Assembly: GCA_951802195.1 (NCBI GenBank)
Contig: OX637621.1
Span: 434,001-498,000 of the forward strand
Source: Tausonia pullulans
Taxonomy: Eukaryota > Basidiomycota > Tremellomycetes > Cystofilobasidiales > Mrakiaceae
Reading direction: 5' to 3'
DNA length: 64,000 nucleotides
Below, in pieces: positions 35,059 through 47,764 of the stretch; within the stretch, counting starts at the first letter, position 1, and the number at the start of each line of letters is the position of its first letter. The position numbers and the translations under genes are program-made. The notes beneath the pieces were generated by a model. It was not told the DNA's origin. It did not search any database and saw only the letters and a program-made list of their open reading frames with translations.

Positions 35059-36410
35059 CTAATTCACTTCCTCGGATATGCGCCGAGCGAACACGTGGTA
35101 ATGTGGCAGGAGCTGAGGACGAAAGTTGATTAGTCGCAGGTCGAAGCTTTAGTCGAGGGATCTTCCATCTCACCTTGACGCTCTGCAGCCTTGGTGGGTT
35201 CATAAACTGGGATATGCCAGCGTATCAAGTGAGGTCAGATCCTCCTCGGCACGGTACAACGAAACCAAGCCGAGAAGAACGCCTTACCCAAGCCGTTTCC
35301 CATTTGTCCTCCGGCCACCGGTCCCTCACAAACTGCCCGAGCTCGTACTGAGGGGATCCGGGGGAGCCCTTGTCTGGTAATTCAGTCGAAGTCCCGGTGA
35401 AGCCGTAGACCCCGTCCTCGTTGATGCGGTCGGTGATTTGGTCTGGCTGCATCAGCGGCAGTTGGGACCACTTGGGTTGCGGGATAGCGTTAATTAGGCT
35501 AGCGTGACAGATATAGGCAGGAGGAGAGAGCGAGGAAGAAGCCATACAATAAGAATGTGGACAACGTCTCTTGGCGTTGAATACGGCCAGTCTGGAGAGC
35601 ATAGATTAATAGGTGATGGTATCTCTGGGTCCAAGAAATGACAGGGAGCGTAAGGCGTACCGTTCGCCGCGAGACAGAACTGCCCGTTCTCAATCTTGCT
35701 ATGAAACGCCTCGCCCTCTCGGGGAGGGGCCGAAAAATGGATCCGCTTGGTAAGAATATACTTTTCTGGAGGAAGCAACGTCGAATGGGGATGAGGACGT
35801 GACGTGAGCGATGCAAGACCTCAGGAACATCACCCACCGGTCGACCCGTTGTACTGCGCCTTGATGCCGTTGCACCAGAGGTCGTACGTCTTCTGAAGAT
35901 CCGGTGGCCGCTTCAGCTCTCCAAGGTCCCTAGAGAGAAAAAGATTGGGCCGAGTGTCAGTCAAGTCAGAATATCATCATCAGCCTGACCAACGAACGCC
36001 GAGACGTGCCGCGCGTAACGACGGGCTCACCCGGTGCCTTAAAGAAGAGCAATGATGTCAGTCGTCTACGAAGCACAACGTATCGGAGCGGACTCACGGA
36101 TGATCTCCTTGAGACGATCCCACGAGAACATCACAGGGTAGCTGTAGATGATTTCTGGCGTCGGCAGGCCAGCGGCCGGGGACGCAGGCCAGAAGAGAGA
36201 AGGGCCTTCGGCGAGGAGACGCTCGGATTGCGTCAGGCCAGCCTCGGAAAGGGCGCTGCCGATCCCATTTGTCGAAGTTAGCCTCTCATGATCTGGAGTG
36301 GGGGCGGCCGGAGGCAATGTCAGTGCAGGCGAAGGAGGACACGTCAGGACGCTGCTACTGGATCGAGACGACGCGCTTTGAGTCTGCTGGGTCGGGGACG
36401 AGTCGTGCAT
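35059..36410 (-). CDS. DUF3605-family protein
   Basis: Function unknown; the family is widespread in fungi. The first exon (36410 to about 36100) starts MHDSSPTQQTQSASSRS, has a Ser/Pro-rich leader, then VMFSWDRLKEIIRES. Later exons give DLGELKRPPDLQKTYDLWC then NGIKAQYNGST, YILTKRIHF, DWPYSTPRDVVHILIVWLL (the family's WPYG...IVHIVVWLK core), INEDGVYGFTGTSTELPDKG, LGQFVRDRWPEDKWETAWV and FMNPPRLQSVK, spliced to LLPHYHVFARRISEEVN and stop. About six exons on the minus strand. Assignment rests on the order of these blocks, which matches the family from the LG.FKR-like start to the HxHV end. No catalytic residue is known to me. Confidence 0.78.
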
Positions 36411-37218
36411 GGTCTAGCGAAGTCTAGAGGTCGAGAATGACAGGGATAAATATCAGATGAGGCCTCGTCGAAAGATGGCAAAGAACTAGGAGGGTGAGTG
36501 GTGACCGTCACATGAAGGAGAAAGAAAGGGCGGTCGCCTAGTTCAAATAGGGGAGTGGCCCAAGTCGAACCGCTGAATCCGGCCAGAGCCGCCGCCTGTC
36601 ACCTGTGCGATGAGGTGGCATCTCATGGAGTCATGAAGGACACGCATGGTTGAGGTTGCAGACACACAACTCAAGATATCAATATCATCATGTTACTTAG
36701 ATGATTGTTCATTGTTGGTTGTATGTGGCATCACGAGACCAGGAACTATCTCCATCCGCGACATTGCAAAGCATCGACTGCGCTTATAATCTCTCTCGCG
36801 CGAGAGCGGTGTCTTCACTTAAAGATCCGGGAAACTTGCCAAATTCTCTTTTGTTTGATTCGTTGGTTACCATCTAGCAGGGCACCCGGCTCTTAAGTTT
36901 CCACTACTCAGTGATCACAGTTGCGCAGCTACTGATTCATGATTTCCGCCTCCAAAAGATCGCACACTGGTTACCTCTGAAGTATCTGACACGGTGTATT
37001 CTTATTCACCTCCCAGATGAGGTCTGAGTCTGATAGAGAGTGGTTGAGAAAGATGCGATTGTTGTTGGCAGGCGTGGGAAGACGAAGACCCGGGGGCTGC
37101 CCGGCCGCTTCTCTGCTTCTGCGCTCTCTCACGCGCCCTTTCAACCGACATCCACCACCATTTCCACCAACCTTCAACCGCCCCGTCCTGTCACTTTCCC
37201 CGCGTCTCGCATTCTTCC
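36411..37218. promoter_or_regulatory. Divergent promoter, DUF3605 gene / RPB9
   Basis: About 800 bases. 36640-37010 is one of the AT-richest patches of the window (atcaatatcatcatgttact-type text) and has a small perfect hairpin, ctctcgcgcgagag, near 36789-36802. Short chance frames only. The last 100 bases are the C/T-rich RPB9 leader. Confidence 0.4.
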
Positions 37219-38455
37219 ATGTCTCAGGCCATCCCTAAGCAGAAGGCATCGACCTACAAATACTGCCAGGAGTGGTTAGTTGCCGTTGACGTCGCCTTTT
37301 ATCTCGCGCGTCTCTTGCTGACGAGTCTTCTCTTCCTTGTCTATCAGCAACAATCTGCTGTACCCGCGTGTAGGCAGCCTTCCCACCCATTCTCTCGGCT
37401 GTTAAGAGTGTCTCTGAAGTCGCGTTGCGCATGCTCTAGGCCGATGTTCAGCGTCGAGTGCTGCTCCGGGCGTGCCGCAACTGCGACTACGAGGAGGACG
37501 CCGATGTCGGCCAGGTCGTCTACCGGAATGACCTGCTTACAATTACCAAGTAAGTGAGACCGTACCTTTTTTCTTTTGTGTTTCAGGTTGAGGAGGAAGG
37601 CCGGACGAGGGTGGGGCTGGTCGGTCTCGTGTAGGATCGCGTCCCGTTGGGGATCGGTCAACTAGTCCTTCAAGACTGGTTCAAGCTGGAGATTTGACTC
37701 TTCACATGGCGATGCGGTGGGGGACCCATCCGACCGAGGTAGAAGGTGGGAGAGAGGGGAGACAGGCTGTCCCGTAAGGCTGCGTCCTCGCTCGAGGGTC
37801 CAGGTCGTGCGCGTTACTGAGAGTCCGTCAGCCTCTTTGATGTCTCTTCTCTTCGTGCTTCGTCTGGCGCTCTAACGAGGCACCTTGAGACGTGATGGGC
37901 CGTGTCTATTTGCGAAGGGGCCAGCTGGTGCCCTCCCTTGCTCTTATTCTGGCCAGTCGCGTGCTGACAACCTTCCCACTTCTGTGTATTTGCACGACAT
38001 TAGGGAGCAGGCAGGAGTCACCCAGGATCTCGATACGGACCCGACACTGGTCAGTTGAGCGTCTACGCTTGTCTTGCTTTCCTCGGAGTGATGCTAATGC
38101 TCGCCCGCTGTCGTTGACGCGTCGCCGTTCGTCTCGTCTCAGCCGCGGTCTAATATCACCTGCCCTCATTGCTCGCACGAACAGTCTGTCCTCTATATTG
38201 AGCTACGACTGGGGAACCTACGACCTGATTTTCAACACAACCTCCCTGCTCAGAGCCGTCTTCTACCAGGATCAGTCGAAGCGGCACGAGGTCGGTCTCG
38301 TCCGCCCGGCAACTGTGCTGACGTCGTGCTGACGACAACCATTCCCCTTAAACATTCTGTAGACAAGAATGACGCTCTTCTATGTTTGCATCTCATGCAA
38401 GCGCAACTTTACGGATCCGACCCTTCGCAAGTCTCGGCGAGAGAAGGTCGAGTGA
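37219..38455 (+). CDS. RPB9: RNA polymerase II subunit RPB9
   Basis: Two-zinc-ribbon subunit that supports transcription start selection, fidelity and TFIIS-stimulated cleavage. Seven phase-checked exons: 37219-37274, 37348-37369 (22 nt), 37440-37549, 38004-38049, 38143-38183, 38254-38290, 38363-38455. The N-terminal ribbon has KYCQEC + NNLLYPR and LLRACRNCDYEED; the linker has VVYRNDLLT, EQAGVTQDLDTDPTLPRSN; the C-terminal ribbon has ITCPHCSHEQAVFYQDQSKR then TRMTLFYVCISCKRNF. All eight zinc-binding Cys are present, the first pair completed across an intron. Length (134 codons) fits a family of about 115-130 residues. Intron 3 is 454 nt, long for this gene set. Confidence 0.94.
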
Positions 38456-38808
38456 GGAGCCATGCTGGAGAAGGTGGAGAGCGCGCCGCCGCTGTGAGAG
38501 GGCGTGCGCGTTGTGTACGCTTAGCTTTTGTAATCCATGGAATCACTAGACTTCTCGTTTTCTCACCGCGTTGTCATCTGAGACGAGCTCGCTCCTTGCT
38601 ACTGTTGATATGCTACGGTCCAAGCGTGCTCCCCGCTTGGCTTGTCAGGCGCGACTCGCCTCTGCTCTCCCCACTGCAACACCAACGACCAAGAACGCGT
38701 CCATTTGACACCATCGCCTCGCCTTTCGACCTTCTCCCCTCGTCTGGCTCCACCTAGGTAGACACGCCTCCCCATCCAACTCCGGAACCTGTTCACTCCT
38801 TCCTCGTC
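38456..38808. promoter_or_regulatory. RPB9 3' end and acid phosphatase promoter
   Basis: About 350 bases between tandem plus-strand genes, with a C/T-rich leader after 38640. No coding support. Confidence 0.4.
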
Positions 38809-41020
38809 ATGACTGCCCCGCCTTCTTCCTCCTCGACCGCTTCCCCTACCGCGTCCACGGGCGCCGCTCTCTTCCCGCCACACCCGTCTCTCTCGCTCCT
38901 CCAAGTCAACGTCTACTCGCGACATGGCGAGCGGTGAGTCTCAGCAGCAGGAGGGGCTTGATGGGCAGCCCACGGCTCCTTCGTCCTCCCGACCTTCTCT
39001 CCCATGACGCTCAGTCGCCCTGACCCCTCCCTCCCCTTCCTGCTTCTCCCTTGTTCTCTCCCAGGACGCCTGTCCGGACTCGGATGACCGAACACTTCCC
39101 TGCTCGGTGGAACCTCTGCCACATTGCCTCTGAGTTCTCCTCAGCGGTCACTGAGGTCTCACCCGCTGACCCGAGGTCGCGGGCCTGGATGGGTGGTCGA
39201 TGGAAGAAAGGTGGAGGGGAGCCGGGCGAATGGTGAGTCTCGCCTTGGGTAAAGGCAGCGAGCTCCCGTATTCCTCCCTCCGATTGATTTATCTTCTCGC
39301 CCACCCCATAGTCTGCTCGGTGAACTCACCGACATTGGACGCGAAACGACGCTCGATCTCGGAAGGAAACTCCGGAAAGCCTACGTCGACGAGTGAGCGC
39401 GCCCCCCTTTCCGCTCGATCGTTGACGCGTCGGTCCCACTCGCTCACTTGACTGAACGCGCATGGCGCCGCCATCTAGCCTGAAGTTCCTTACGCCGACG
39501 CCAAAAGATGAGGATCTCTACCTCCGGTCGACGCATATGGGCCGTACCATTGAATCCCTCCAGCAGGTCATTGCGGGTCTCTATCCGGCGGAGACGCGTG
39601 GCTCGTGGACACCCGAGATTCAGCTGAGGTCCATCCTTCCCCCGATAACGAGCACGACAAGTTTGGAGCACTAACTCTCCTCCTTCACCTACAGGAACAT
39701 GACGGAGGAGAGCCTCTTGCCCAACACGTTCGGCTGTGCTCGCCTCGCCCAGCTCGACAAGGAGTTCGCTAAGGCTGCCGCTGCTGCTTACAACCACACC
39801 CTCGAGAGTGAGTCGCACAGCACATGAGGTCGTTGCGATGTCGTCTGATGATATTGTTACACCGTATAGAGCTCGATTCAAAGCTCAGCAAGTTTGTTGG
39901 AGGCCGGCCCATTCGGATCGTGGGTCTTGCTCTCCTTCGTTCGCTCGACGCGCAGACGAAGCTGATTCCTTACTACTCCCTCAGAATGGCAGTCCAGCTG
40001 TCAGTGGTATCATGGATACCGTACGTCGATACCAGCTGCTCCTCTTTTGAATTTTGATTTCTGAGCAGGTGTCCCCATCTTAACAGGTCCGCGCTGCGGA
40101 GGCCAACGGCATGCCCATTCCGGAAGAGTTTAGGGACCAGGATGCACGAAACACTATGGTCCGTCCTGACGCAGCATCTCCTGTGGTACAATCTGTGGCT
40201 GATTGGCTTCTGCTTCTGCTCGACAAACAGGAGAACGCCATGTGAGCATGATGGCCTCGGACGAACCCCCCTCTCAAGAGCGATCCCTGACGTCAAGCTC
40301 TCTCTTTTTAGCTGTCATGAGTGGTTCGGTGGATACAGTGCGTGTCTCAGTTTCCTATTGTCTTCGGTTTATAAGCAGGCTCTAACCCTTTTTCTTCCTC
40401 TCTCCAGACGCTTCGCACGAGTTCCGAACCCTCGCTATGGGCCGTGCCCTCTCCGATCTCAAGACCAACATGTCTGCTGCCATCTCTGGCGCTCCAGGAG
40501 CCAAGAAGCTTCTCGTCCAGAGCTGCCACGACACGAGTCTAGCCGGCATGCTCGCAACGCTCGGCGTGTTCGACCACAAGTGGCCTGGTAAGAAGAGGGC
40601 GAAGGTCCTCACAAGAGACGGGCTGCATAACTGATCAAATATTCACGTGGCGTTACTCTCCAGACTTCACGGCCCACATCAGCGTTGAGCTCTTCCAGGG
40701 TCCTCCTGCTGCTCCTGCTTCGTTCCCCGCCTCCCTCTTTTCCTCCTCGAAGCCTTCGCACTGTGAGTCACATCCACGGGGGAGCAGCACATTGCAAGAT
40801 CTTGACACCTCTCACTTCTCTCTCTCCAGACGTCCGAATGCGCTACCAGGACCAGCCACTCGACCTTCCAGCATGCGCCAAAGCCGGGGACCACCTCCAG
40901 GGGCGCCCAGAGCTCTGCACATTCGAGGCTTTCTCCAAGGCCGTTGAGGCCATCACGCCGAGAGACTGGGCAGACGAGTGCAAAGTTGTCGTCACTGAGG
41001 GCAGTGGTCGGTCAAGCTAA
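38809..41020 (+). CDS. Histidine acid phosphatase family protein (branch 2)
   Basis: Hydrolyses phosphomonoesters through a phospho-histidine. Start MTAPPSSSSTASPT, then LLQVNVYSRHGER spliced to TPVRTRM, the RHGxRxP active-site motif. Later blocks: LLGELTDIGRETTLDLGRKL, LKFLTPTPKDEDLYLRST then HMGRTIESLQQVIAGLYP, NMTEESLLPNTFGC, VRAAEANGMPIPEEFRD, LAMGRALSDLKTNM, and LLVQSCHDTSLAGMLATLG, which holds the conserved HD proton donor. The C-terminus YVRMRYQDQPLDLPACAK and CTFEAFSKAVEAITPRDW is typical of acid phosphatases. About eleven exons. There is no clear N-terminal signal peptide, so an intracellular or mitochondrial lysophosphatidic-acid-phosphatase-like (ACP6) role is as likely as a secreted one. 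Confidence 0.85.
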
Positions 41021-42759
41021 TACCATAGTCGAACTTTTTTTTGGGGGCGGGGCGGGGGCGGCGGTGTCAGGGTAGGGTGGCAATGGTCGTCCGAGGGGGA
41101 CGGACGGTCGGGACATGATGGGCGAGATGGGATTACCTTATCGTGGCACCGCGGCTAGGCGGCGAACATCAACACTCGACCCCTTATCATTCCGTGTCCA
41201 TTGCGCGCGGCGAGGTGGTATGAGAGAGAGGCTGAGGTGGGATCGAAGTCCCGTTTAACATGATGAACATGGAAAAGCCTTCGCGGATAGGGGCTTCAAG
41301 ATTCGAGGGATCGAGGAGAGAGGCGGCCAAACAGACGTGAGACATCGATTCAGGCCCTGATAAACCAGCTCTCAACCTGGCGACTGACGGGGTTAACTTG
41401 GACCGACGACACCCAATGGCTTGCAGTATAAAAAATGGTAGAGGTAGAGGGGAGGGAAGGGAAGGGAAGGAAAGGAAGCCCGAAGGTGCAAGAAGAGTGC
41501 AAGGCGAGTGCGTGCGCTTTCAAATGAGGAGACGTCGTCGACGGCATCTTAAAGGGTTCACTTTCAAACAGTGGCGGCGCGCGCATGAGGTGAGCCCGGA
41601 GTGGGTAGCGGCCTGCCTCTCTCTCTCTCTCTCTTTGATTGGTTCTCGCCTCCTCGTCGACGGCAGGTGTAGGGAGGAATCTCCGGTCCCCCTGTTGGAC
41701 GATCATTCTTCAATCTTCTGTTTCCACTGGGCAGGCAGTTGGCAAGATGTGTGGGGTGCTCATTCTTCGTCTGTCTCGGTGCAGGCGCAGATGCTGAGGG
41801 GAACAGACCCCGTCACCGACACTCCGTCCGCTCGGTAAATAATTCGTATCCGACTCGCCTGGCGGCCGCCGTCAAATCATTAACTGCAGGGAGTAGCAGA
41901 TCGAGACTTGCTCGAGACTGTGCGCGTGCCGACGACCGGCCGGAGTGCATTTCCGTAGACCTGCTTGACAGCTGGTTGACATCCTCACTTCATCTACGTA
42001 GAGGGAACGCGGGAAAGGGAGTAAAAACAAGGAGCCAAATCTCGCGCGCGGCAGGTGGCCGGCGATGTAATGAAAACTAGTCGCTGGTCAAACGCGGGGG
42101 ATCCAGGAAGGGAGGCAAGTTGGAGCCGCAAGCTCCAAGGGAGGGTGGAGTGGAGCCGTCGTCCTGAGTAAACGAGGGTCTGTGTGTGAGATTGAGGGTT
42201 GACGAGGCGGTGAAGATCATTCGCTCGAAAGGTCTCAGATCAAGCCAAGAGTGAAAGAGGGCGTGGCAGGCACATGCAGGAAGAGGAAGTAAGAGATCAA
42301 GAGGAGAGCCAAAGTGCTGCTAGAGGCCTCGGCCCAAATGACACTCAGGCTTCATTTGTTGCCTAATCCGCCATTCATCTTTCCCTCTTGCCCCTTAGAT
42401 CAAAATGTCGTTGCGAAGAGAGAGGAGCGATCGTCAAACTCCTTCCTTCCTTGCAGGCGATCGAAGCACATTGCGCGGCCGAGTTGCTTCCTTCCTCTCT
42501 TCTCCGACCTCTCTCTTGCTCTCGCTTTCCCCTTCTCTCTGACCTCCAACCATCAATCGCCTGCTACCCTCTCTCCCCTTGGACCCGGTTCTTTCCCTCG
42601 CACACCCTGACCCACACACGACCGCATTTTCCGCCTTGATTGACCGACCTTCGTCGCCTTGCGTCGCGCGCCCCAGCCCGTCCTCGCGCTCCCCTCTCTT
42701 GCTCTCTCCGTTCCCAGCCCCAACCCCTGCCCTATCGCTCGCCCTTCCTTCAGCAGCGC
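41021..42759. promoter_or_regulatory. Intergenic region upstream of the coiled-coil gene
   Basis: About 1.7 kb without a supported gene. It holds a T8/G-rich patch just after 41032, a (CT)n run near 41619-41635, and from 42370 a C/T-rich leader of nearly 400 bases. An in-frame upstream ATG at 42640 could lengthen the next gene by 40 Arg-rich residues. Confidence 0.4.
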
Positions 42760-45700
42760 ATGTCATCAACCGCGTCGCGCTACACCTCCCGGGACCACCC
42801 GTCAGTAGCCTCTTCCCCCGCCCAGCGCCTCTCTCCGGGCGTCTGACACATGGCTTCTCTCTCCAGGACATCCTCCATCCGCGGCCCCCCCTCACCCTCG
42901 CCTCCGCCGCCAGCGTCGAGCGGTGAACGCGATGTACGCTTGCCCCCGCCAGTGGTAGCGGGCGGCAGTCCTGGACAGGCCACAGGCGGGAAACGCAAGA
43001 ACGGACGGGACTCGACCCACGTCAGGTGAGCAAGACGGCCGGTCTTCGTTCGATCGTTTCCTGGCGGGCGGCGGACGCGTCCTTCCTTGTCTCTGGCCCC
43101 CCGGCCGGTTCTCGCAAATGACCCTCTCTCTGCATTCGCCTGCCGGATCTGGCTTCGCTCGCTCGCTCGAGTACCGAGACCAGCGCACAAGATGTGCTGT
43201 TGCAATTCGGTCTCGCTCGCTGCTTCCCTCCTGGGGACAAGCCGGGCTACATCCCCGGGATGGCCTTGAGTCTACGTCTGTCCGGGTTGAAACCAAAAGG
43301 CGGGAGCGACGGTGACCCAACCAACCCCTGGCGAGGCGACGGGTAGGCAGTCTGGTCGCTTCTCGCCTCCTTTCTCACCCCTGCTCGCCTCGCCGCATTG
43401 TCGGACTCGCTTGTGACATTGCGTACGCGCAGTCGGGCAGGAGAACCGAAGGGAGCACAAGGGCACATCAATGTATCTGAAAGAGGCGGAGATGATACGC
43501 ACGGGCATGGGCTAGTCGGACGAGTTATCATCCGCTTGGGCCCTCGGCTTCGAAGCCTTGAACTCCGCCCACCTTCTCCCACCCTCTCGCCCTGGCTCCA
43601 TGACACACTCAGATTGGCCTGTCTCTCTTGTGTTTCGCTCGCGGACTTCGGTCCGATGCGACAGGGGAGAGGCCTTCGCCGAACCGGAACTCTTATGCCT
43701 ACCCGTCTCTTTCGCTTTCGCTGACCCTTGGTTTGCCTTCTGTCCACTGCTCTCCCTTCTCCTTCCGCTTCCCTCGCGTCATTCTTTCCCTCCTCTCCCG
43801 TTCGTCTTCACTGCGCCATCTTCCTGCTCCCGACTGCTTCCTTCGCATGCGCGCTGCCCTCTCCCTCAGTCCGCGACGCGAGTCTCCCCAACCCTTGCGG
43901 GAGACCGTCCGACGCGTCTCATCCTACGGCTCTAACGGTCCACTCTCCTACCCCGCCGGCATGGAGGACTCGGCGGCGACGACTTCGTCGTCCACTGCGT
44001 CCACCTCGAAACGCCGGCGCCTCGCCCAGGACCGGACAGCCTCTCCGGCGGCGGGCTCATCGCTCGCCCCACCTCGTCAGGTCTCCCCGAACGGCGGCGG
44101 AAGCGTGAGCCGGGCAACGCTCGAGCCTGATAATCAGCCACCAGTCTCACCTGTCGTAATTGGGTTCCAATTCTCTGAGGGCGACCCTGCCTCGAGGGAT
44201 GCCGTTCGGTCAGCACTCAAAATGCGGGAGCAGCAGCAGGCGCTCATTAACCAGCGTCGAGGACTCGCCGCTGCCACCAACAAAAATCCGAGTGCGAGTC
44301 CCCAGGGCTCACCCGCCGCTCTCGCTGTAGCGGGGCCTTCCTCCCACCATCAGCATGCGAACGGCCGGTCGCCGCATCCGGCCAACGCCCACACCCTCCC
44401 TTCCATCAATTCAATCCTCACGCCCAAGAGTGCTTCGCCCGTCATCATCGCCTCGCCCGCCTTGGGGGCTCTCCCCGCAGAACTCACCTCCGCCGATCCG
44501 TTGAGCCGGCACCCGAACGAGCTCCCTCAGCTCGAGCAGGAGCCGCCGACGCCACCGCTAGGCAGCGCGGGCATTGGAGGCTTTGCCGAGGGTGGCCTGG
44601 CGAGAAGGAGGACCGACGGTGGGAGGAGCAAGGCGGCGACGCTGTCGATCCGGACCTCGGGCGGAGCTGGTTCGTCAGATGGAGCTAAGGTTGGTTGCAT
44701 GCCATCTCTTTCCTGACTTCACGCATTGGATGCTTACCACGGTTTCCCTTGATATTCAGAGCGCCCCCATGCAATCGACGAGCACGATGGACTCGCCCAT
44801 GAACGGCGGTCCCGGCCAGGCGACACCTCTCGTGGTGCCACACACCGCCTACCCCTCCGGTGTCTCCCAACAGCAGCAGCCGTTCTATGTTCACCCTACC
44901 CACACCATGCAATACCCCGACCGACGTTCGGCGCCGATACCCCCGTCAAGAACTGCGACGGGCGGCCCAACGTCCGTGAGCGCCCGTGAACACGCCGCCA
45001 CCTACCCCCCGACCGGCGGCGGCTCTGTCCTTCCTCACCCTCCTCCTCCTGTCCCTCTTCTTCACTCACCTTCGTTCCCACCGCACTCGGCGACCTACCC
45101 GCCGCGCATCCCTAGCGCCTATCCTCCTCCGCCTCCCCACCAACATCGCCCCCCTTCCCCCGGCTCCCCCCACGATCTCAAGCAGAAGGCGCTCTTCCTC
45201 TCGCCCTTCGAGCGTTTCTACGATGCACTGGTTGACAGCCGGACTCTACAAGCGACGCTCGGCGACCTGGCTGTCAGGGGTAACGAGCTCCAACGACGCG
45301 CCGAAGACCAAATCACCCGTGGTGAAGAACACCATCGTCGTAGCGTCGCCGTCCTTCACACGCTCCAAGCGAGCTCGAGCAGCCTTCAGGACATGGTCCG
45401 CAAGGAGGTCAACGTCGTTCGTCAGGAGTCGATGCGCGAGATGGACGTTCTCTGGCGACGCGTCCGACAGCTCGAGGATGGCTTCACCAATGCTGGGCTT
45501 GAAATCCCGCCGGCCCCTGGGTCGGCTTCGTCTGTGGGTGTGGCGAATGGGCACTTCAAGCAGCAACAAGACGACGCTCGCCTAGAGGGCGACGCGATCA
45601 GCAGTTCCCCGGCGGACGAGGACCAGACCATGGCGGATAACGAAACTGAGGCGGACGATGGCCCGGACGGCGGCGAGCAATCGTCGGGCGAGGGAGGAGC

Positions 45701-45791
45701 CAAGAGGGCTTCCTTGGGTCGCCGAACAGGCGTCCGCTCCGGCAGGGGGTCAGGAAGACGGATGGCGTCCAAGCCAGTCAAGACGGCCTGA
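42760..45791 (+). CDS. Unidentified low-complexity protein with C-terminal coiled coil
   Basis: Not recognised. Model: an exon from ATG 42760 (MSSTASRYTSRDHP), a short intron, an exon ending RKNGRDSTHV at 43025, an 844-nt intron (43026-43869) that restores phase to SPRRESPQPLRETVRRVSS, and exons to about 44692 and from about 44761 to the stop. The body is Ser/Pro/Ala-rich with a bipartite basic patch (STSKRRRLAQDR), a helix ASRDAVRSALKMREQQQALI, proline runs, and an ordered region KALFLSPFERFYDALVDSRT then LQATLGDLAVRGNELQRR. A heptad-like coiled coil follows (LQDMVRKEVNVVRQESMREM then DVLWRRVRQLEDG), and the tail is acidic, then basic (GVRSGRGSGRRMASKPVKTA). The basic patches suggest a nuclear protein. 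No DNA-binding domain is seen. Confidence 0.7.
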
Positions 45792-47083
45792 GTGGGTCGC
45801 TGCCTTAACAGTTCTCTTCTTTCTTTCTCTCTCCCTCTAACCTCTTCCCTAGGGCCTCACAGTCATTCTGAACATTCTCCAGATTCGGGTTCCCACGTTT
45901 CAGCTTTATTATTTGTATAGATCTCCAGTTCTCTCTCTCTCTCTCTCCCTCTCTTTCTTCTCTTTGCCAGCTCTCGTGTACGTAACATTCATTGGTACTT
46001 TCGTATGGCTTTCGTTCAATGACATGAGCCCACTCAGAGTTCGTCCAACACAGTTTGGCGCACGCTCACATATATGCAGCAGGTCCGCGCGCATACTCGC
46101 AACTCCGCCACTAGCTCCGCCCCTCTATCATCATCTCTCGGGGAAAGGATTGCGCACGAGCAACAAACAAGGACCTTCCCCTTTTGCGTCACAACAAGAG
46201 CAAAAGCGAGCGAGCCATCCCCCCCCCTCCTCCCCTTCCTCATCCGCTCCCGCCCCAACCGTGAGCGAGCGATGGGGAGCGGTCATTGCATGCAAGGCAC
46301 CCAAGGCCCCGATCGTCACGTTACGTCCTTCGCCGCTTTGAATCATCTTCTGTCGCAGATCTTTTTCGGGATCGCCGGCAGTGGCTGAGTCCGAAGGATA
46401 ACTCTAGTGATGCGTGAGCGGGCCCTGATGCAAGACATGCGCGGGGCCTGCGCCCACGGTCAACGACGTGAATGATGACGGAGGAGCAGCCTTTGTCTCC
46501 AGCGTGGGCGCGTGACATCGAGCGAGCCCCAGATCAATATGGATCACGCGACATGAAAGATAGGTCCGACGAGGTTCAAGGGTTCAGCGCATAGGCCGCT
46601 TGGGGTCAATCCTGTCCGTCTTCACAGTCCGTCCTCGCCAATACAGAACAGAGACTGAACTGACCGTTCTCCATCGCCAATACAATTCAGCCGCTGCGCA
46701 CAATCTGGAGAACCTCGAGAGCATGACCATGTGGAAGGCTCGGTCCATTCGCCGAGGTTATCGGAATACTCAGCACTTGGCTCAATAGCGAATCGCGCAG
46801 ATAAGGAGGAGGGGACAAGGGCGGGGAGATGGGTGGGTGGGGGAGAGGTGAGATGCTTCGATGCGTCCGACGTCAGGACCGTTCTGAGGACCTGAAGTCT
46901 GCGAAGACTCTGGTCGGAATCCGACTCTTCTTCTCTGACTGTACATCAGCTCATCACACGTCATCTTCAAGTAGAACAGCATGATCTGACAGCACCACTG
47001 TTGCATAGATGAGCTTTGTGGAGGGACTTGGCCGTCACCCAATGGCGGATATCTACTCTGAATCTCGCTTTCTTTACCGCGCT

Positions 47084-47396
47084 TGACAGGCCTGGATCCT
47101 GACAAGCCGGTCAATTGACAGTTCAGAGGCAGACAGAGAGAGGAAGCAGCCCTGGACGTCATCACCAGTGATATCGTTAGTATTGAGCTTGCTGATCATC
47201 TTGCTCCACAGAAACTCATACTCGGACAACTTGATATCCTGAGAGGTCGCAGCTAGCCAGGGGAGAAGTTTAGGTGCCAGATTTGGAGTCTGAGTCCAAT
47301 GAGACTGTGATGGTTGCCAGTGATAGTCGTCGTCTTTGCTCTCGCTCTCCGTCGAGCACCTCCTTCTCCTGCTTTCTGTATCGTCTCTCCTGCCTC
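47084..47396 (-). pseudogene. Unidentified coding-like fragment
   Basis: An open minus-strand frame of about 100 codons that lacks an early ATG, so it would be an exon or a gene remnant. It reads ESESKDDDYHWQPSQSHW, then PKLLPWLAATSQDIKLSEYE, FLWSKMISKLNTNDITGDD, and ends LSIDRLVRIQACQAR with a stop. The residue mix (Trp, Leu, Lys/Glu balance) is more protein-like than the Arg/Pro/Ser-rich chance frames elsewhere, and codon use is less GC3-rich than in the neighbours. A CAG acceptor lies at its 5' edge. I cannot name a family. Confidence 0.3.
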
Positions 47397-47764
47397 AACT
47401 GGCCCTCGACCATTTCTTCCGTATTGGTTCCCCCATTGAAGGATCCAATACTCAAGCTTCGCTCTTTGCTCTCTTCCTAGTCAGGAGTCTCAGCAGTGTG
47501 CGCTTCGCTGCTCCCTCGCTCGTTATGAGACTCAGCATTTCTCCCTAAGCCCCCGCCTTCGAACTCCATCCTCAATTTAATAGACCAAGAGTTTCAGCTT
47601 GGTTTTTTTTTTGAAGACCTTTTCCCATCCAACCCTGTCTACTTCGTTAACCCAATCTAGCGCATCGCCTCATTGCGCCTAGGCTGTCCTTTTCCTGGTG
47701 GATCAGCCCCGCCTCGTCTTTTCTCCATCGTCAGGTGGACCTCCACTCTCTCGCTCTCTCCATC

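Noticed and set aside
43272-43747. Several overlapping frames in the 844-nt intron of the coiled-coil gene
   Set aside because: No domain, Arg/Ser/Pro-rich, and exon phase across the intron is already consistent without them.
46600-46788. 62-codon plus-strand frame in the low-GC island
   Set aside because: Short, no family likeness, and its strand conflicts with the better-looking minus-strand fragment nearby.
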